Shown here one piece after another: positions 1-6,397 of a stretch of 7,340 nt of DNA. The position numbers and the translations under genes were made by a program. The stretch is from Sva-25 sp037385685. Lineage in GTDB: Bacteria > Pseudomonadota > Gammaproteobacteria > Chromatiales > Chromatiaceae. Where the stretch lies: assembly GCA_037385685.1 (NCBI GenBank), contig JARRMW010000090.1, forward strand, positions 1 through 7,340, given 5' to 3'. The notes under the pieces are model-generated. The model saw only the letters and a list, made by a program, of their open reading frames with translations, was not told the DNA's origin and ran no database searches. Numbering within the stretch: position 1 is the stretch's first letter; the number at the start of each line of letters is the position of its first letter.

Positions 1-835
1 CAGGGAACCCGCCAGGCTCATGGTTGCGGCCGAGGAGGGTGGCATGCGCGAGGTGCTGCTCGGTGACAGGGTGCTCGAGATTTTCCGTGACGGCAGTGGT
101 TCCATCAGCGAAACCGGGCTGGTTCCCTACTGGCCCGACTTTCCGCCGCGTATACGCCAGGTCATGCAGGGAGGAGCCTCCGAAGGGATCTTCGAAGCAG
201 GTGACCTTGTGCTCGCCGTCGATGGCGAAGAGATCAGGAATACACAACAATTCATCGATGTGATCGCCAGCCATCCGGGGCAACCGATGCAGGTCGATAT
301 CCTGCGTGGAGATCGTAACATGCAGGTGGAACTCGTCCCCGAGGAGAAGAACGGTTCCGGACTTGCCGGCCTCATGATCGGCGCGGATGTCCCCGAGGGG
401 TATGTCGACGAGCTGCGTGTCTTCAACCGTTACGGTCTGATCGAGTCGATTCCGCTGGCGCTGGCCAAGACCTGGGAGATGACGGGTCTGACGCTCAAGG
501 GGATCTGGAAGATGGTCACCGGGCAACTCTCGTTCCGCAATATCGGCGGGCCGGTCACCATCGTCAAAGTCTCGGGTGACAGCGCGAAGAGCGGTTTTGC
601 GGTCTTTCTCGGCCTGCTCGCGATGCTCAGTATCACACTCGGCGTCGTCAACCTGCTGCCGATCCCCGTGCTGGACGGCGGCCACCTGATGTTCTTCCTG
701 ATCGAGGCGATCCGCGGAAGTGCCCTGTCGGACGAGGTGATGCTGCAGGTCCAGAAAATCGGCATGATGATCATTCTCGGGATCATGTTCCTTGCCCTGT
801 ACGTCGATTTCAGCCGTTTTTTTGGCATTCCGTAG
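1..835 (+). CDS. rseP: RseP site-2 intramembrane zinc protease, C-terminal part (5' truncated by window)
   Basis: RseP cleaves the anti-sigma factor RseA within the inner membrane after DegS cleavage, releasing sigma-E; it also removes remnant signal peptides. The frame is open to the window edge (first full codon at position 2), so the N-terminal HExxH zinc site and the first PDZ domain are mostly outside. Seen here: the tail of PDZ1, then PDZ2 (about 130-345, with the AGD..LAVDG core at about 199-228), then a membrane-associated amphipathic stretch and hydrophobic segments at about 596-667 and 758-805. The family motif NLLPIPVLDGG is intact; its Asp at 674-676 is the third zinc ligand. The C-terminus (VDFSRFF) resembles E. 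coli RseP. About 277 of the roughly 450 usual residues are present. Its place just upstream of bamA is the conserved gammaproteobacterial arrangement. The internal ATG at 20 is not the start. Confidence 0.97.
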   Translation, partial: REPARLMVAAEEGGMREVLLGDRVLEIFRDGSGSISETGLVPYWPDFPPRIRQVMQGGASEGIFEAGDLVLAVDGEEIRNTQQFIDVIASHPGQPMQVDILRGDRNMQVELVPEEKNGSGLAGLMIGADVPEGYVDELRVFNRYGLIESIPLALAKTWEMTGLTLKGIWKMVTGQLSFRNIGGPVTIVKVSGDSAKSGFAVFLGLLAMLSITLGVVNLLPIPVLDGGHLMFFLIEAIRGSALSDEVMLQVQKIGMMIILGIMFLALYVDFSRFFGIP

Positions 836-856
836 TGACCGCCAGTCCTTTATAAT
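822..856 (+). promoter_or_regulatory. Possible promoter for bamA (TATAAT box)
   Basis: A perfect TATAAT hexamer lies at 851-856, in the 81-bp gap between rseP and bamA. The best-placed -35 (TTCCGT at 828-833, 17-base spacer) is poor; TTGGCA at 822-827 is a better match but 23 bases away. In E. coli bamA has a sigma-E promoter upstream; no convincing sigma-E pair was found here. This supports, weakly, that bamA can be transcribed separately from rseP. Confidence 0.35.
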
Positions 857-916
857 CAGCTCCTTCCACGGGGGGTTCGATTCTCGAGCGGTCCGACGTC
901 GCGACAGGTTATCCAG

Positions 917-3235
917 ATGAAGAAAAAATACATCCTGACAGCTGCGCTGCTGGTTTTTGCCATGGCAGCCGTCTCTATCGTACAGGCCGCCTCTTTTGTG
1001 ATCAGGGATATCCGGGTCGAGGGTCTGCAACGCGTCTCTGTCGGAACGGTCTTCAACAGCATCCCCTACGAGGTGGGACAGCGTGTCAGTGACGATGCCT
1101 CGGGAGAAATTATCCGCAGCCTCTACGCGACCGGCCTCTTCAAGGACGTCTCGCTTCAGCAGGATGGCGGGATCCTTGTCGTGACCGTTGTCGAGCGCCC
1201 CACGATTGACTCCATCACCTTCACTGGCAACAAGGACATCGATACCGACCAGCTCAAGCAGGGTCTGCGTGATGCCGGCTTTGCCGAGGGGCGTGTCTAC
1301 AACGAATTCGTACTCGACAAGATCAAGCAGGATCTGAAGCGCAGCTATTTCGATCGCGGCAAGTACGGGGTGACCATCACCTCCACGGTCTCGCCGCTCG
1401 AGAGAAACCGGGTCGCACTGGAGCTGCAAATCCGCGAGGGACTCACTGCGAGGATCAAGCGCATCAATATCATCGGCAACGAGGATTTCGACGAGGATGA
1501 CATCACGGATGAGATGGAGCTTTCGACAAGCGGAATCTTCTCGCGCTTCACCAAGAATGACCAGTACTCGGCACAGAAACTGCAGGCAGACCTCGAGAGT
1601 ATCCGTTCCTATTACCTCGATCGCGGTTACATCACCTTCGATGTCGAGTCCACGCAGGTCAATATCACGCCGGAAAAGGAGGATGTCTTTCTCACCATCA
1701 ACATCAAGGAGGGAGACGTCTACACCATCAGCGATATCAAGCTGGCAGGCAAGGTCGGTGGAAATCCTGAAGAGTTCTATTCGCTGATTGAACTGCGCCG
1801 CGGCGAGCCCTTCTCCCGCAAGGACGTGCTGCGCAGCGCCGAGAACCTCACGCAGGCACTCTCCGACAAGGGATACGCATTTGCAAACGTCAATCCCGTA
1901 CCGGATGTCAACGAGGAAGAGAAGAGTGTCGTGGTCACCTTCTACGTTGAGCCCGGCAAACGTGTCTATGTGCGCAATATCAATATCACCGGCAACACGC
2001 GTTCCCGTGACAGGGTACTGCGACGGGAGTTTCGCCAGATGGAGTCCTCCTGGTACTCGGCCGAGAGAGTCCGAGAATCCAAAGAGCGTCTCGAGCGACT
2101 CGGCTATTTCAGCAAGGTCGATGTCTCGACAACACCTGTTCCCGGTTCGACCGACGAGGTCGATATCGATGTCAGCGTCGAGGAGACGAAATCGCGCGAG
2201 CTGCTGCTCGGTGCCGGTTACTCCCAGTCGGGTGGTATCTCTTTCCAGGCGAAGCTCAGTGATGACAACTTCTTCGGCACCGGCAAGCGTGTCTCCATCG
2301 GCTTCAATACCAGTAGCGTCAACACCTACTACGAGCTCACGTACAACAACCCTTACTACACGGTCGACGGTATCAGCCAGGGCTTCATCCTGCGCTACCA
2401 GGAGACCGACCTTAATGAGCTGAACTCGACGAACACCGCGAATTACGCCTTCGATCGTGGCACCATCGGCGTCAACTTCGGCTTCCCGATCACGGAGAAC
2501 GACCGCATCACCACCAACCTGCTTGCGGAATACACCAAGCTGCAGCTGACCAGTGGCGCATCGACAGAGATCACGGACTACTACAGCGATGGCGACAGTT
2601 TTGCAATCTACAAGCTCAACACCGCATGGATTCATGACACCCGCGACCGGGCCTACTTTCCGACCGAGGGCAGCCAGATCGTGGCCGAGCTCGGCATCGC
2701 GATACCCGGCAGTGACTTTACCTTTTACAAGCTCTCCTACGAGCAGAAGAGCTATATCCCGCTGACCGATGACCTGACCTTCGCGATCCGGGGCGAGGTT
2801 GCCGCCGCAGAAGAATACGGTGACAGCACCATCTATCCCTTCTTCGAGAACTACTATGCGGGCGGTCCCGGCTCCGTCAGGGGTTACGAGTCCTACAGCC
2901 TGAGCTCCTTCAGGGATGATCCGAACAAGTCGACCGTTGATTCCAACGGAGACGCCTACGGTGGCAAGATGCGCGTCACAGGCAGCCTGGAGCTCTGGTT
3001 TCCGCCTCCTTTCTGGGATGAGGAAGGCCTGCGCTTCGTCGCCTTTGTCGATGGCGGCAACGTCTTCAAGGATTACAACACTTTCTCTGCAAGTGAACTG
3101 CGTTACTCGACCGGCCTCGGGGTCAGCTGGCTGTCACCGTTCGGCCTGCTGAACTTCAGTTACGCCTATCCGTACAATGAAAAGCCAGGCGATGACATCG
3201 AGGAATTCCAGTTTACATTCGGAACGAATTTCTAG
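917..3235 (+). CDS. bamA: BamA, outer-membrane protein assembly factor (Omp85 family)
   Basis: BamA is the essential core of the BAM complex and folds and inserts beta-barrel proteins into the outer membrane. The 772-residue product has a signal peptide (Lys-rich start, hydrophobic core, AxA-type end near residue 24), then five POTRA domains (about 26-94, 95-174, 177-266, 269-347, 350-423) and a 16-strand barrel from about 427 to the end. The POTRA 'GN' turns are visible (for example IIGN near 187 and ITGN near 360). The barrel holds the conserved DRAYFPTEG strand motif (from residue 577) and the loop 6 motif as VRGY at 654-657, where most homologues have VRGF. The C-terminus ends in Phe, as outer-membrane barrels do. 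E. coli BamA has 810 residues. Start at ATG 917 gives a complete signal peptide, with AGG at 906-908 as a modest ribosome site. The stop codon overlaps the skp ribosome site. Confidence 0.98.
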   Translation: MKKKYILTAALLVFAMAAVSIVQAASFVIRDIRVEGLQRVSVGTVFNSIPYEVGQRVSDDASGEIIRSLYATGLFKDVSLQQDGGILVVTVVERPTIDSITFTGNKDIDTDQLKQGLRDAGFAEGRVYNEFVLDKIKQDLKRSYFDRGKYGVTITSTVSPLERNRVALELQIREGLTARIKRINIIGNEDFDEDDITDEMELSTSGIFSRFTKNDQYSAQKLQADLESIRSYYLDRGYITFDVESTQVNITPEKEDVFLTINIKEGDVYTISDIKLAGKVGGNPEEFYSLIELRRGEPFSRKDVLRSAENLTQALSDKGYAFANVNPVPDVNEEEKSVVVTFYVEPGKRVYVRNINITGNTRSRDRVLRREFRQMESSWYSAERVRESKERLERLGYFSKVDVSTTPVPGSTDEVDIDVSVEETKSRELLLGAGYSQSGGISFQAKLSDDNFFGTGKRVSIGFNTSSVNTYYELTYNNPYYTVDGISQGFILRYQETDLNELNSTNTANYAFDRGTIGVNFGFPITENDRITTNLLAEYTKLQLTSGASTEITDYYSDGDSFAIYKLNTAWIHDTRDRAYFPTEGSQIVAELGIAIPGSDFTFYKLSYEQKSYIPLTDDLTFAIRGEVAAAEEYGDSTIYPFFENYYAGGPGSVRGYESYSLSSFRDDPNKSTVDSNGDAYGGKMRVTGSLELWFPPPFWDEEGLRFVAFVDGGNVFKDYNTFSASELRYSTGLGVSWLSPFGLLNFSYAYPYNEKPGDDIEEFQFTFGTNF

Positions 3236-3244
3236 AGGTAGACC

Positions 3245-3722
3245 ATGATGCGAGTTGCACGTCTTGTTCTGTTAGTGATGGCTCTCTTGCCGATCGCGGC
3301 ATTTGCCGAGGACGGAGGACCGCATCGCGTCGGCTTCGTGAATGTCGCCGAGGTTCTCAACAAGTCCCCGCAAGTCAAGAAGCTCGAGAGCGAACTCAAG
3401 GAGAGTTACGAGACACGCAAGGCGGAGCTCGACAAGGAACAGGAAAAGCTCAACGAGCTCGAGCGCAAGCTCGCGACAGAAGGGGAGGGAATGAGTTTCG
3501 ATGACCGTTCGACCCTCGAGCACCAGATTCTCTCGATGCGCAGCAAACTCAAGCAGGAGCTGACCTGGCTCGAGGAAGATATCACCATCCGCAAGAGCGG
3601 CGAGACCAGCCGTCTTATCATTCGAGGGCGCCGTGGTCTATACGAGCGATCGTGTCGATCTGTCAGGAGATGTCCTCAAGCGTCTCAAGGATCACTTCAA
3701 CAAGAGCACGAAGTCGCAATAG
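3245..3722 (+). pseudogene. skp: Skp/OmpH periplasmic chaperone, broken by an internal deletion with frameshift
   Basis: Skp is a trimeric periplasmic chaperone that carries unfolded outer-membrane proteins to BAM. A good ribosome site (AGAGG, 3234-3238) precedes ATG 3245. The first 126 codons look normal: signal peptide ending AFA near residue 21, a core strand (HRVGFVNV), then a long Lys/Glu-rich coiled-coil helix reaching about residue 124 (SRLI). Next should come the rest of the returning helix and the strand before the C-terminal segment, but they are missing. The recognisable C-terminus (EGAVVYTSDRVDL, then LKRLKDHF) follows directly in another frame from 3624 to the TAG at 3720-3722. 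About 20-26 codons are lost, and the net length change is 2 modulo 3. Unrepaired, translation would run on out of frame to 3880, giving a 211-residue product with an Arg-rich tail unlike any Skp. The missing residues argue against programmed frameshifting. An assembly error is possible. Confidence 0.88.
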
Positions 3723-3747
3723 GCGATTCACTCCCGACACCACCGGG

Positions 3748-3769
3748 CGTCCTGCTGCCCAACAGGACG
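3748..3769 (+). terminator. Possible weak terminator hairpin after skp
   Basis: A perfect 7-bp stem (CGTCCTG at 3748-3754 with CAGGACG at 3763-3769) encloses an 8-base loop, 25 bases after the skp stop. No run of T follows, so an intrinsic terminator is doubtful; it could pause polymerase or be fortuitous. Confidence 0.25.
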
Positions 3770-3854
3770 GCGTCCACTTGTTCACGCCATGCGCCTTGTG
3801 ACGGAGAGGCGCCCGGATCGGAAATGGCTTACAGGCCGTCGCGCCATACCGGCA

Positions 3855-3883
3855 GGGACAGGCTTCCAAATACGCGGTAGAAT
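3855..3883 (+). promoter_or_regulatory. Candidate sigma-70 promoter for fabZ-lpxA-lpxB
   Basis: GGGACA (3855-3860, four of six matches to TTGACA) lies 17 bases from TAGAAT (3878-3883, five of six matches to TATAAT). Transcription would begin near 3890, giving a leader of about 58 bases before fabZ. The context GGTAGAATC also occurs upstream of rnhB. A separate promoter here makes sense because skp upstream is broken and the gap to fabZ is long. Confidence 0.45.
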
Positions 3884-3947
3884 CGGAACTTCAAAAAACG
3901 CCAGCCGCGCCGTCCAAACTGGAAAACAAGAGCAAGAGATTGACGAT

Positions 3948-4397
3948 ATGAGCGAAGTCATCATGGACATTCAGAAGATCATGGAGTACCTGCCTCACCG
4001 GTACCCGTTCCTGCTCGTGGATCGTGTCATCGAGATGGACCCGCTCAAGCGCCTGGTCGGTATCAAGAATGTCACCTTCAACGAGCCCTTCTTTACCGGC
4101 CATTTTCCGGTCAAGCCCGTCATGCCCGGTGTGCTCATCATCGAAGCGCTCGCCCAGTGTACCGGCCTGCTCGCCATGGCCTCGCAGCCTGATGAGGTGC
4201 CCGAGAATTCGCTCTACTACTTCGTCGGTATCGACAATGCACGCTTCAAACGCACCGTCGAGCCAGGTGACCAGCTGCGCATGGAGGTCGAGTTCGTCAA
4301 GCACAGGCGCTCGATCTGGGTCTTCACGGCGAAGGCGACCGTTGAAGGCCAGATTGCGGCCCAGGCTGACATCATGTGTACCTCCCGGGAGATTTGA
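3948..4397 (+). CDS. fabZ: FabZ, 3-hydroxyacyl-[acyl-carrier-protein] dehydratase
   Basis: FabZ removes water from 3-hydroxyacyl-ACP to give trans-2-enoyl-ACP in fatty acid elongation, in the cytoplasm. It competes with LpxA for 3-hydroxyacyl-ACP, which explains its constant place in the lpx cluster. The 149-residue hot-dog-fold protein shows LPHRYPFLLVDRV near the start, the catalytic His52 in GHFP and the catalytic Glu66 in GVLIIEALAQ, then the conserved YYFVGID..RFKR and PGDQL segments. Length is normal (E. coli 151). ATG 3948 has a weak ribosome site (AAGAGA, 8 bases upstream). ATG 3963 would give 144 residues starting MDIQKIM, as in some relatives, and cannot be excluded. The last codons contain the lpxA ribosome site, and the stop overlaps the lpxA start by one base, so the two are probably translationally coupled. 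Confidence 0.97.
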   Translation: MSEVIMDIQKIMEYLPHRYPFLLVDRVIEMDPLKRLVGIKNVTFNEPFFTGHFPVKPVMPGVLIIEALAQCTGLLAMASQPDEVPENSLYYFVGIDNARFKRTVEPGDQLRMEVEFVKHRRSIWVFTAKATVEGQIAAQADIMCTSREI

Positions 4398-5167
4398 TGA
4401 TCCACTCCACTGCGCTTGTCGACAATGACGCGCAACTGGCTGAGGATGTCGAGGTAGGTCCCTATACGATCATCGGTGCGGGCGTTACCATCGACAGCGG
4501 CAGCATCATTGGTCCCCATGTGGTCATTCGCGGCAAGACCAGCATCGGTCGCAACAACCGCATCTTCCAGTTCGCTTCCGTCGGCGAGGATCCGCAGGAC
4601 AAGAAATACAGCGGCGAAGAGACACGGCTCATCATCGGTGACGGCAATACCATTCGCGAGTTCACCACCATTCACCGCGGCACCGAGCAGGATACCGGCG
4701 AAACACGCATCGGCAATCGCAACCTGCTGATGGCCTATACCCATGTCGCCCATGACTGCATCCTCGCGGACGACATCATTATGTCGAATGGTGCCTCGCT
4801 CGCCGGCCATGTCCATATCCAGGACCATGCCATCCTCAGCGGTTTTGCACTCGTCCACCAGTTCTGCGGCATCGGCCAGCACGCGTTCGTCGGTATGGGT
4901 GCGCACATCACGCGCGATGTACTGCCCTATACGCTCGTTGCAGGCACGCCACCCGAGCCAAAGGGGCTTAACAGTGAGGGGCTCAGGCGCCGGGGTTACG
5001 ACCAGCAGCAACTCAGGGATATCAAGCAGGCCTACAAGCTGCTGTTTTCGAGCGGCCTGAAACTGGCGGATGCGACACAGCAGGTCGAGGCGCTGGCCGA
5101 GGGAAAGCCGCACCTGGCTGTCATGGCCGATTTCCTGAAATCCAGCCGGCGCAGTTTGCTGCGCTGA
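4397..5167 (+). CDS. lpxA: LpxA, UDP-N-acetylglucosamine acyltransferase
   Basis: LpxA transfers a 3-hydroxyacyl chain from ACP to the 3-OH of UDP-GlcNAc, the first step of lipid A synthesis, in the cytoplasm. The 256-residue protein has a left-handed beta-helix of hexapeptide repeats (about 1-185) and a helical C-terminal domain (EGLRRRG onward). Catalytic His119 lies in HVAHDC (E. coli His125), and His154 in VHQFC matches E. coli His160. Met167 (in HAFVGM) sits at the hydrocarbon-ruler position, where E. coli has Gly173 and Pseudomonas aeruginosa Met169; a methionine there restricts the acyl chain to about ten carbons. Hence a 3-hydroxydecanoyl donor is predicted. ATG 4397 is chosen because GGGAG (4387-4391) stands five bases upstream and the product then begins at the usual position; the upstream in-frame ATG at 4376 adds seven non-conserved residues. 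Length is close to the P. aeruginosa enzyme. Confidence 0.98.
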   Translation: MIHSTALVDNDAQLAEDVEVGPYTIIGAGVTIDSGSIIGPHVVIRGKTSIGRNNRIFQFASVGEDPQDKKYSGEETRLIIGDGNTIREFTTIHRGTEQDTGETRIGNRNLLMAYTHVAHDCILADDIIMSNGASLAGHVHIQDHAILSGFALVHQFCGIGQHAFVGMGAHITRDVLPYTLVAGTPPEPKGLNSEGLRRRGYDQQQLRDIKQAYKLLFSSGLKLADATQQVEALAEGKPHLAVMADFLKSSRRSLLR

Positions 5168-5176
5168 TCACACCCC

Positions 5177-6325
5177 GTGTCGCTGAAGATCGCTCTCGTT
5201 GCTGCCGAACCTTCCGGGGACCTGCTCGGGGCTTCACTGCTCGAGGTTCTCAACCAGGTGGTTCCCGGTTGTACATTCATCGGCATCGGCGGGCCGGCCA
5301 TGCAGGCACAGGGGCTCGAGAGCCGCTATCCCATGGAGAAACTCTCCATCATGGGACTCATCGAGGTGCTGCCGCACCTGCGCGAACTGCTGCAGATGCG
5401 CAAGGAGCTCACGGCCTGGCTCATCGAGCAGGAACCGGACGTCTTCATCGGCATCGATGCGCCTGATTTCAATCTCGGCATCTCGAAAAAGCTCCACGCC
5501 GCCGGCATCAAGACCATCCAGTTCGTGGCGCCGACCGTGTGGGCCTGGAAGCAGCACCGCGTGAAGGGATTGCGCGAGAACCTCGACCTGGTGCTGAGCA
5601 TCTATCCCTTCGAGGAGGCCTTCCTGCAGGAGCACCGGGTACCGGCCACCTATGTCGGTCACCCGCTGGCCGACCAGATCCCGCTGCAGCCGGACAGGCA
5701 GGCCGCCCGCGAGACGCTCGGCATCGAGCCGGACGCGACCGTCATCGCCGTGCTGCCTGGCAGCCGTGTCGCCGAGATCGAGCGCCTTGCCGAACCCTTT
5801 ATCCGCGCTGTCGGCAAGCTCGCACCCACCACGGAGAAGCTCGTGCTGGTCGCGCCGATGGTCAACCGCCGCATCCGCACCTGTTTCGCGGAGAAGCAGC
5901 AGAGCCTCTCGGGTAGCCTCGACTGGCGTCTCCTCGACGGGCAGGCCGGCCTGGCCATGGAGGCGGCCGACCTCGTGCTGACAGCATCCGGGACGGCCAC
6001 GCTGCAGGCGCTGCTCTACAAACGGCCGATGGTCGTCGGCTACAAGCTCAACCCGGTGACCTACCACCTGCTGACCTTGTTTCGGCGCATCAAGATCCCC
6101 TATGTCGCCATGGCGAACCTGCTGGCCGACGAGATGCTCGCGCCCGAGTACATCCAGGAGGAGTGCACCCCGGAGAATCTCGCACTCGGCATGGAAAATC
6201 TCTTGACCGATCCCGCGCGCAGCAGCGAGGTCACGCATCGCTACATGGAAATTCACAAGCAACTTCAAAGAGATGCGGCAAGACGCTCGGCACAGGCCGT
6301 GCTGAAACTGATCGCCGGACAGTGA
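5177..6325 (+). CDS. lpxB: LpxB, lipid A disaccharide synthase
   Basis: LpxB joins UDP-2,3-diacylglucosamine to lipid X (2,3-diacylglucosamine 1-phosphate), forming the beta-1,6 disaccharide of lipid A at the inner face of the inner membrane. The 382-residue GT-B fold (family GT19) product is normal in length. Visible motifs: the N-terminal IALVAAEPSGD, IGIDAPDFN with Asp94 (E. coli Asp98), SVWAW-like VWAWKQ, the inter-domain LPGSR with Arg197 (E. coli Arg201), and SGTATLQ at 271-277. The last residue of that motif is Gln277, where homologues such as E. coli have Glu. The start is GTG 5177: lpxB is in the same frame as lpxA and only three codons follow the lpxA TGA, so no earlier start exists. 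No Shine-Dalgarno sequence is visible, and translation probably depends on ribosomes arriving from lpxA. Confidence 0.98.
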   Translation: MSLKIALVAAEPSGDLLGASLLEVLNQVVPGCTFIGIGGPAMQAQGLESRYPMEKLSIMGLIEVLPHLRELLQMRKELTAWLIEQEPDVFIGIDAPDFNLGISKKLHAAGIKTIQFVAPTVWAWKQHRVKGLRENLDLVLSIYPFEEAFLQEHRVPATYVGHPLADQIPLQPDRQAARETLGIEPDATVIAVLPGSRVAEIERLAEPFIRAVGKLAPTTEKLVLVAPMVNRRIRTCFAEKQQSLSGSLDWRLLDGQAGLAMEAADLVLTASGTATLQALLYKRPMVVGYKLNPVTYHLLTLFRRIKIPYVAMANLLADEMLAPEYIQEECTPENLALGMENLLTDPARSSEVTHRYMEIHKQLQRDAARRSAQAVLKLIAGQ

Positions 6326-6334
6326 TTTTCGCGG

Positions 6335-6358
6335 GGCTTTGCTGCCCGCAGCAAAGCC
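6335..6358 (+). terminator. Hairpin after lpxB, probable end of the lpx transcription unit
   Basis: A perfect 11-bp inverted repeat (GGCTTTGCTGC at 6335-6345, GCAGCAAAGCC at 6348-6358) begins 10 bases after the lpxB stop. Two bases separate the arms, so the real stem is about 10 bp with a CCCG loop. It is followed by GATTTGG rather than a long T run, so it would be an imperfect intrinsic terminator, or an RNA 3'-end stabiliser allowing readthrough into rnhB. Confidence 0.5.
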
Positions 6359-6367
6359 GATTTGGGG

Positions 6368-6373
6368 TAGAAT
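6368..6373 (+). promoter_or_regulatory. Possible -10 box for rnhB-dnaE
   Basis: TAGAAT lies 24 bases before the rnhB start, in the context GGTAGAATCCGGA, nearly the same as the box upstream of fabZ (GGTAGAATCGGA). No good -35 is present at 16-18 bases; that region falls inside the hairpin. Confidence 0.3.
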
Positions 6374-6397
6374 CCGGAGCATCAACAAGAGGTGTTC

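Larger units (their letters stand above)
3723..3947 (+). other. Non-coding gap where lpxD is normally found
   Basis: These 225 bases separate the skp stop from fabZ. In the usual gammaproteobacterial order lpxD (about 1 kb) sits here. I translated the plus frames and found no hexapeptide repeats or other LpxD-like remnant. The stretch holds a short hairpin near its start and a promoter-like pair near its end, both listed separately. The frame of fabZ happens to be open across the whole gap back to the skp stop, but the encoded peptide is Arg-rich, has no recognisable motif and no ribosome site at its ATG (3789), so it is treated as non-coding. Confidence 0.75.

Noticed and set aside
1463..1996. 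An 18-base near-repeat in bamA (1463-1480 and 1979-1996, one mismatch)
   Set aside because: Both copies encode the conserved INI-x-GN turn of POTRA domains, so this is domain homology and not a separate repeat element.
3611..3630. Programmed ribosomal frameshift in skp
   Set aside because: There is no clear slippery heptamer, and some 20-26 conserved codons are absent, which frameshifting cannot restore.
3885..3891. GGAACTT, a perfect match to the sigma-E -35 element, upstream of fabZ
   Set aside because: The nearest -10-like sequence (TCCAA at 3913) is 21 bases away, longer than the usual 15-17 base spacer, so a sigma-E promoter is not supported.
3789..3947. N-terminal extension of fabZ from ATG 3789, or an open frame joining the skp stop to fabZ
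   Set aside because: The frame is open for 75 codons, but the peptide is Arg-rich, has no FabZ counterpart and no ribosome site precedes 3789; FabZ homologues begin near 3948-3963.
4217..5113. A 298-codon open frame on the minus strand opposite lpxA
   Set aside because: Same reason: a shadow of a strongly recognised gene, with no recognisable domain of its own.
5234..6388. A 384-codon open frame on the minus strand covering lpxB
   Set aside because: It mirrors lpxB, has no family motifs and begins just upstream of rnhB without a ribosome site; long antisense frames are common opposite GC-rich genes.
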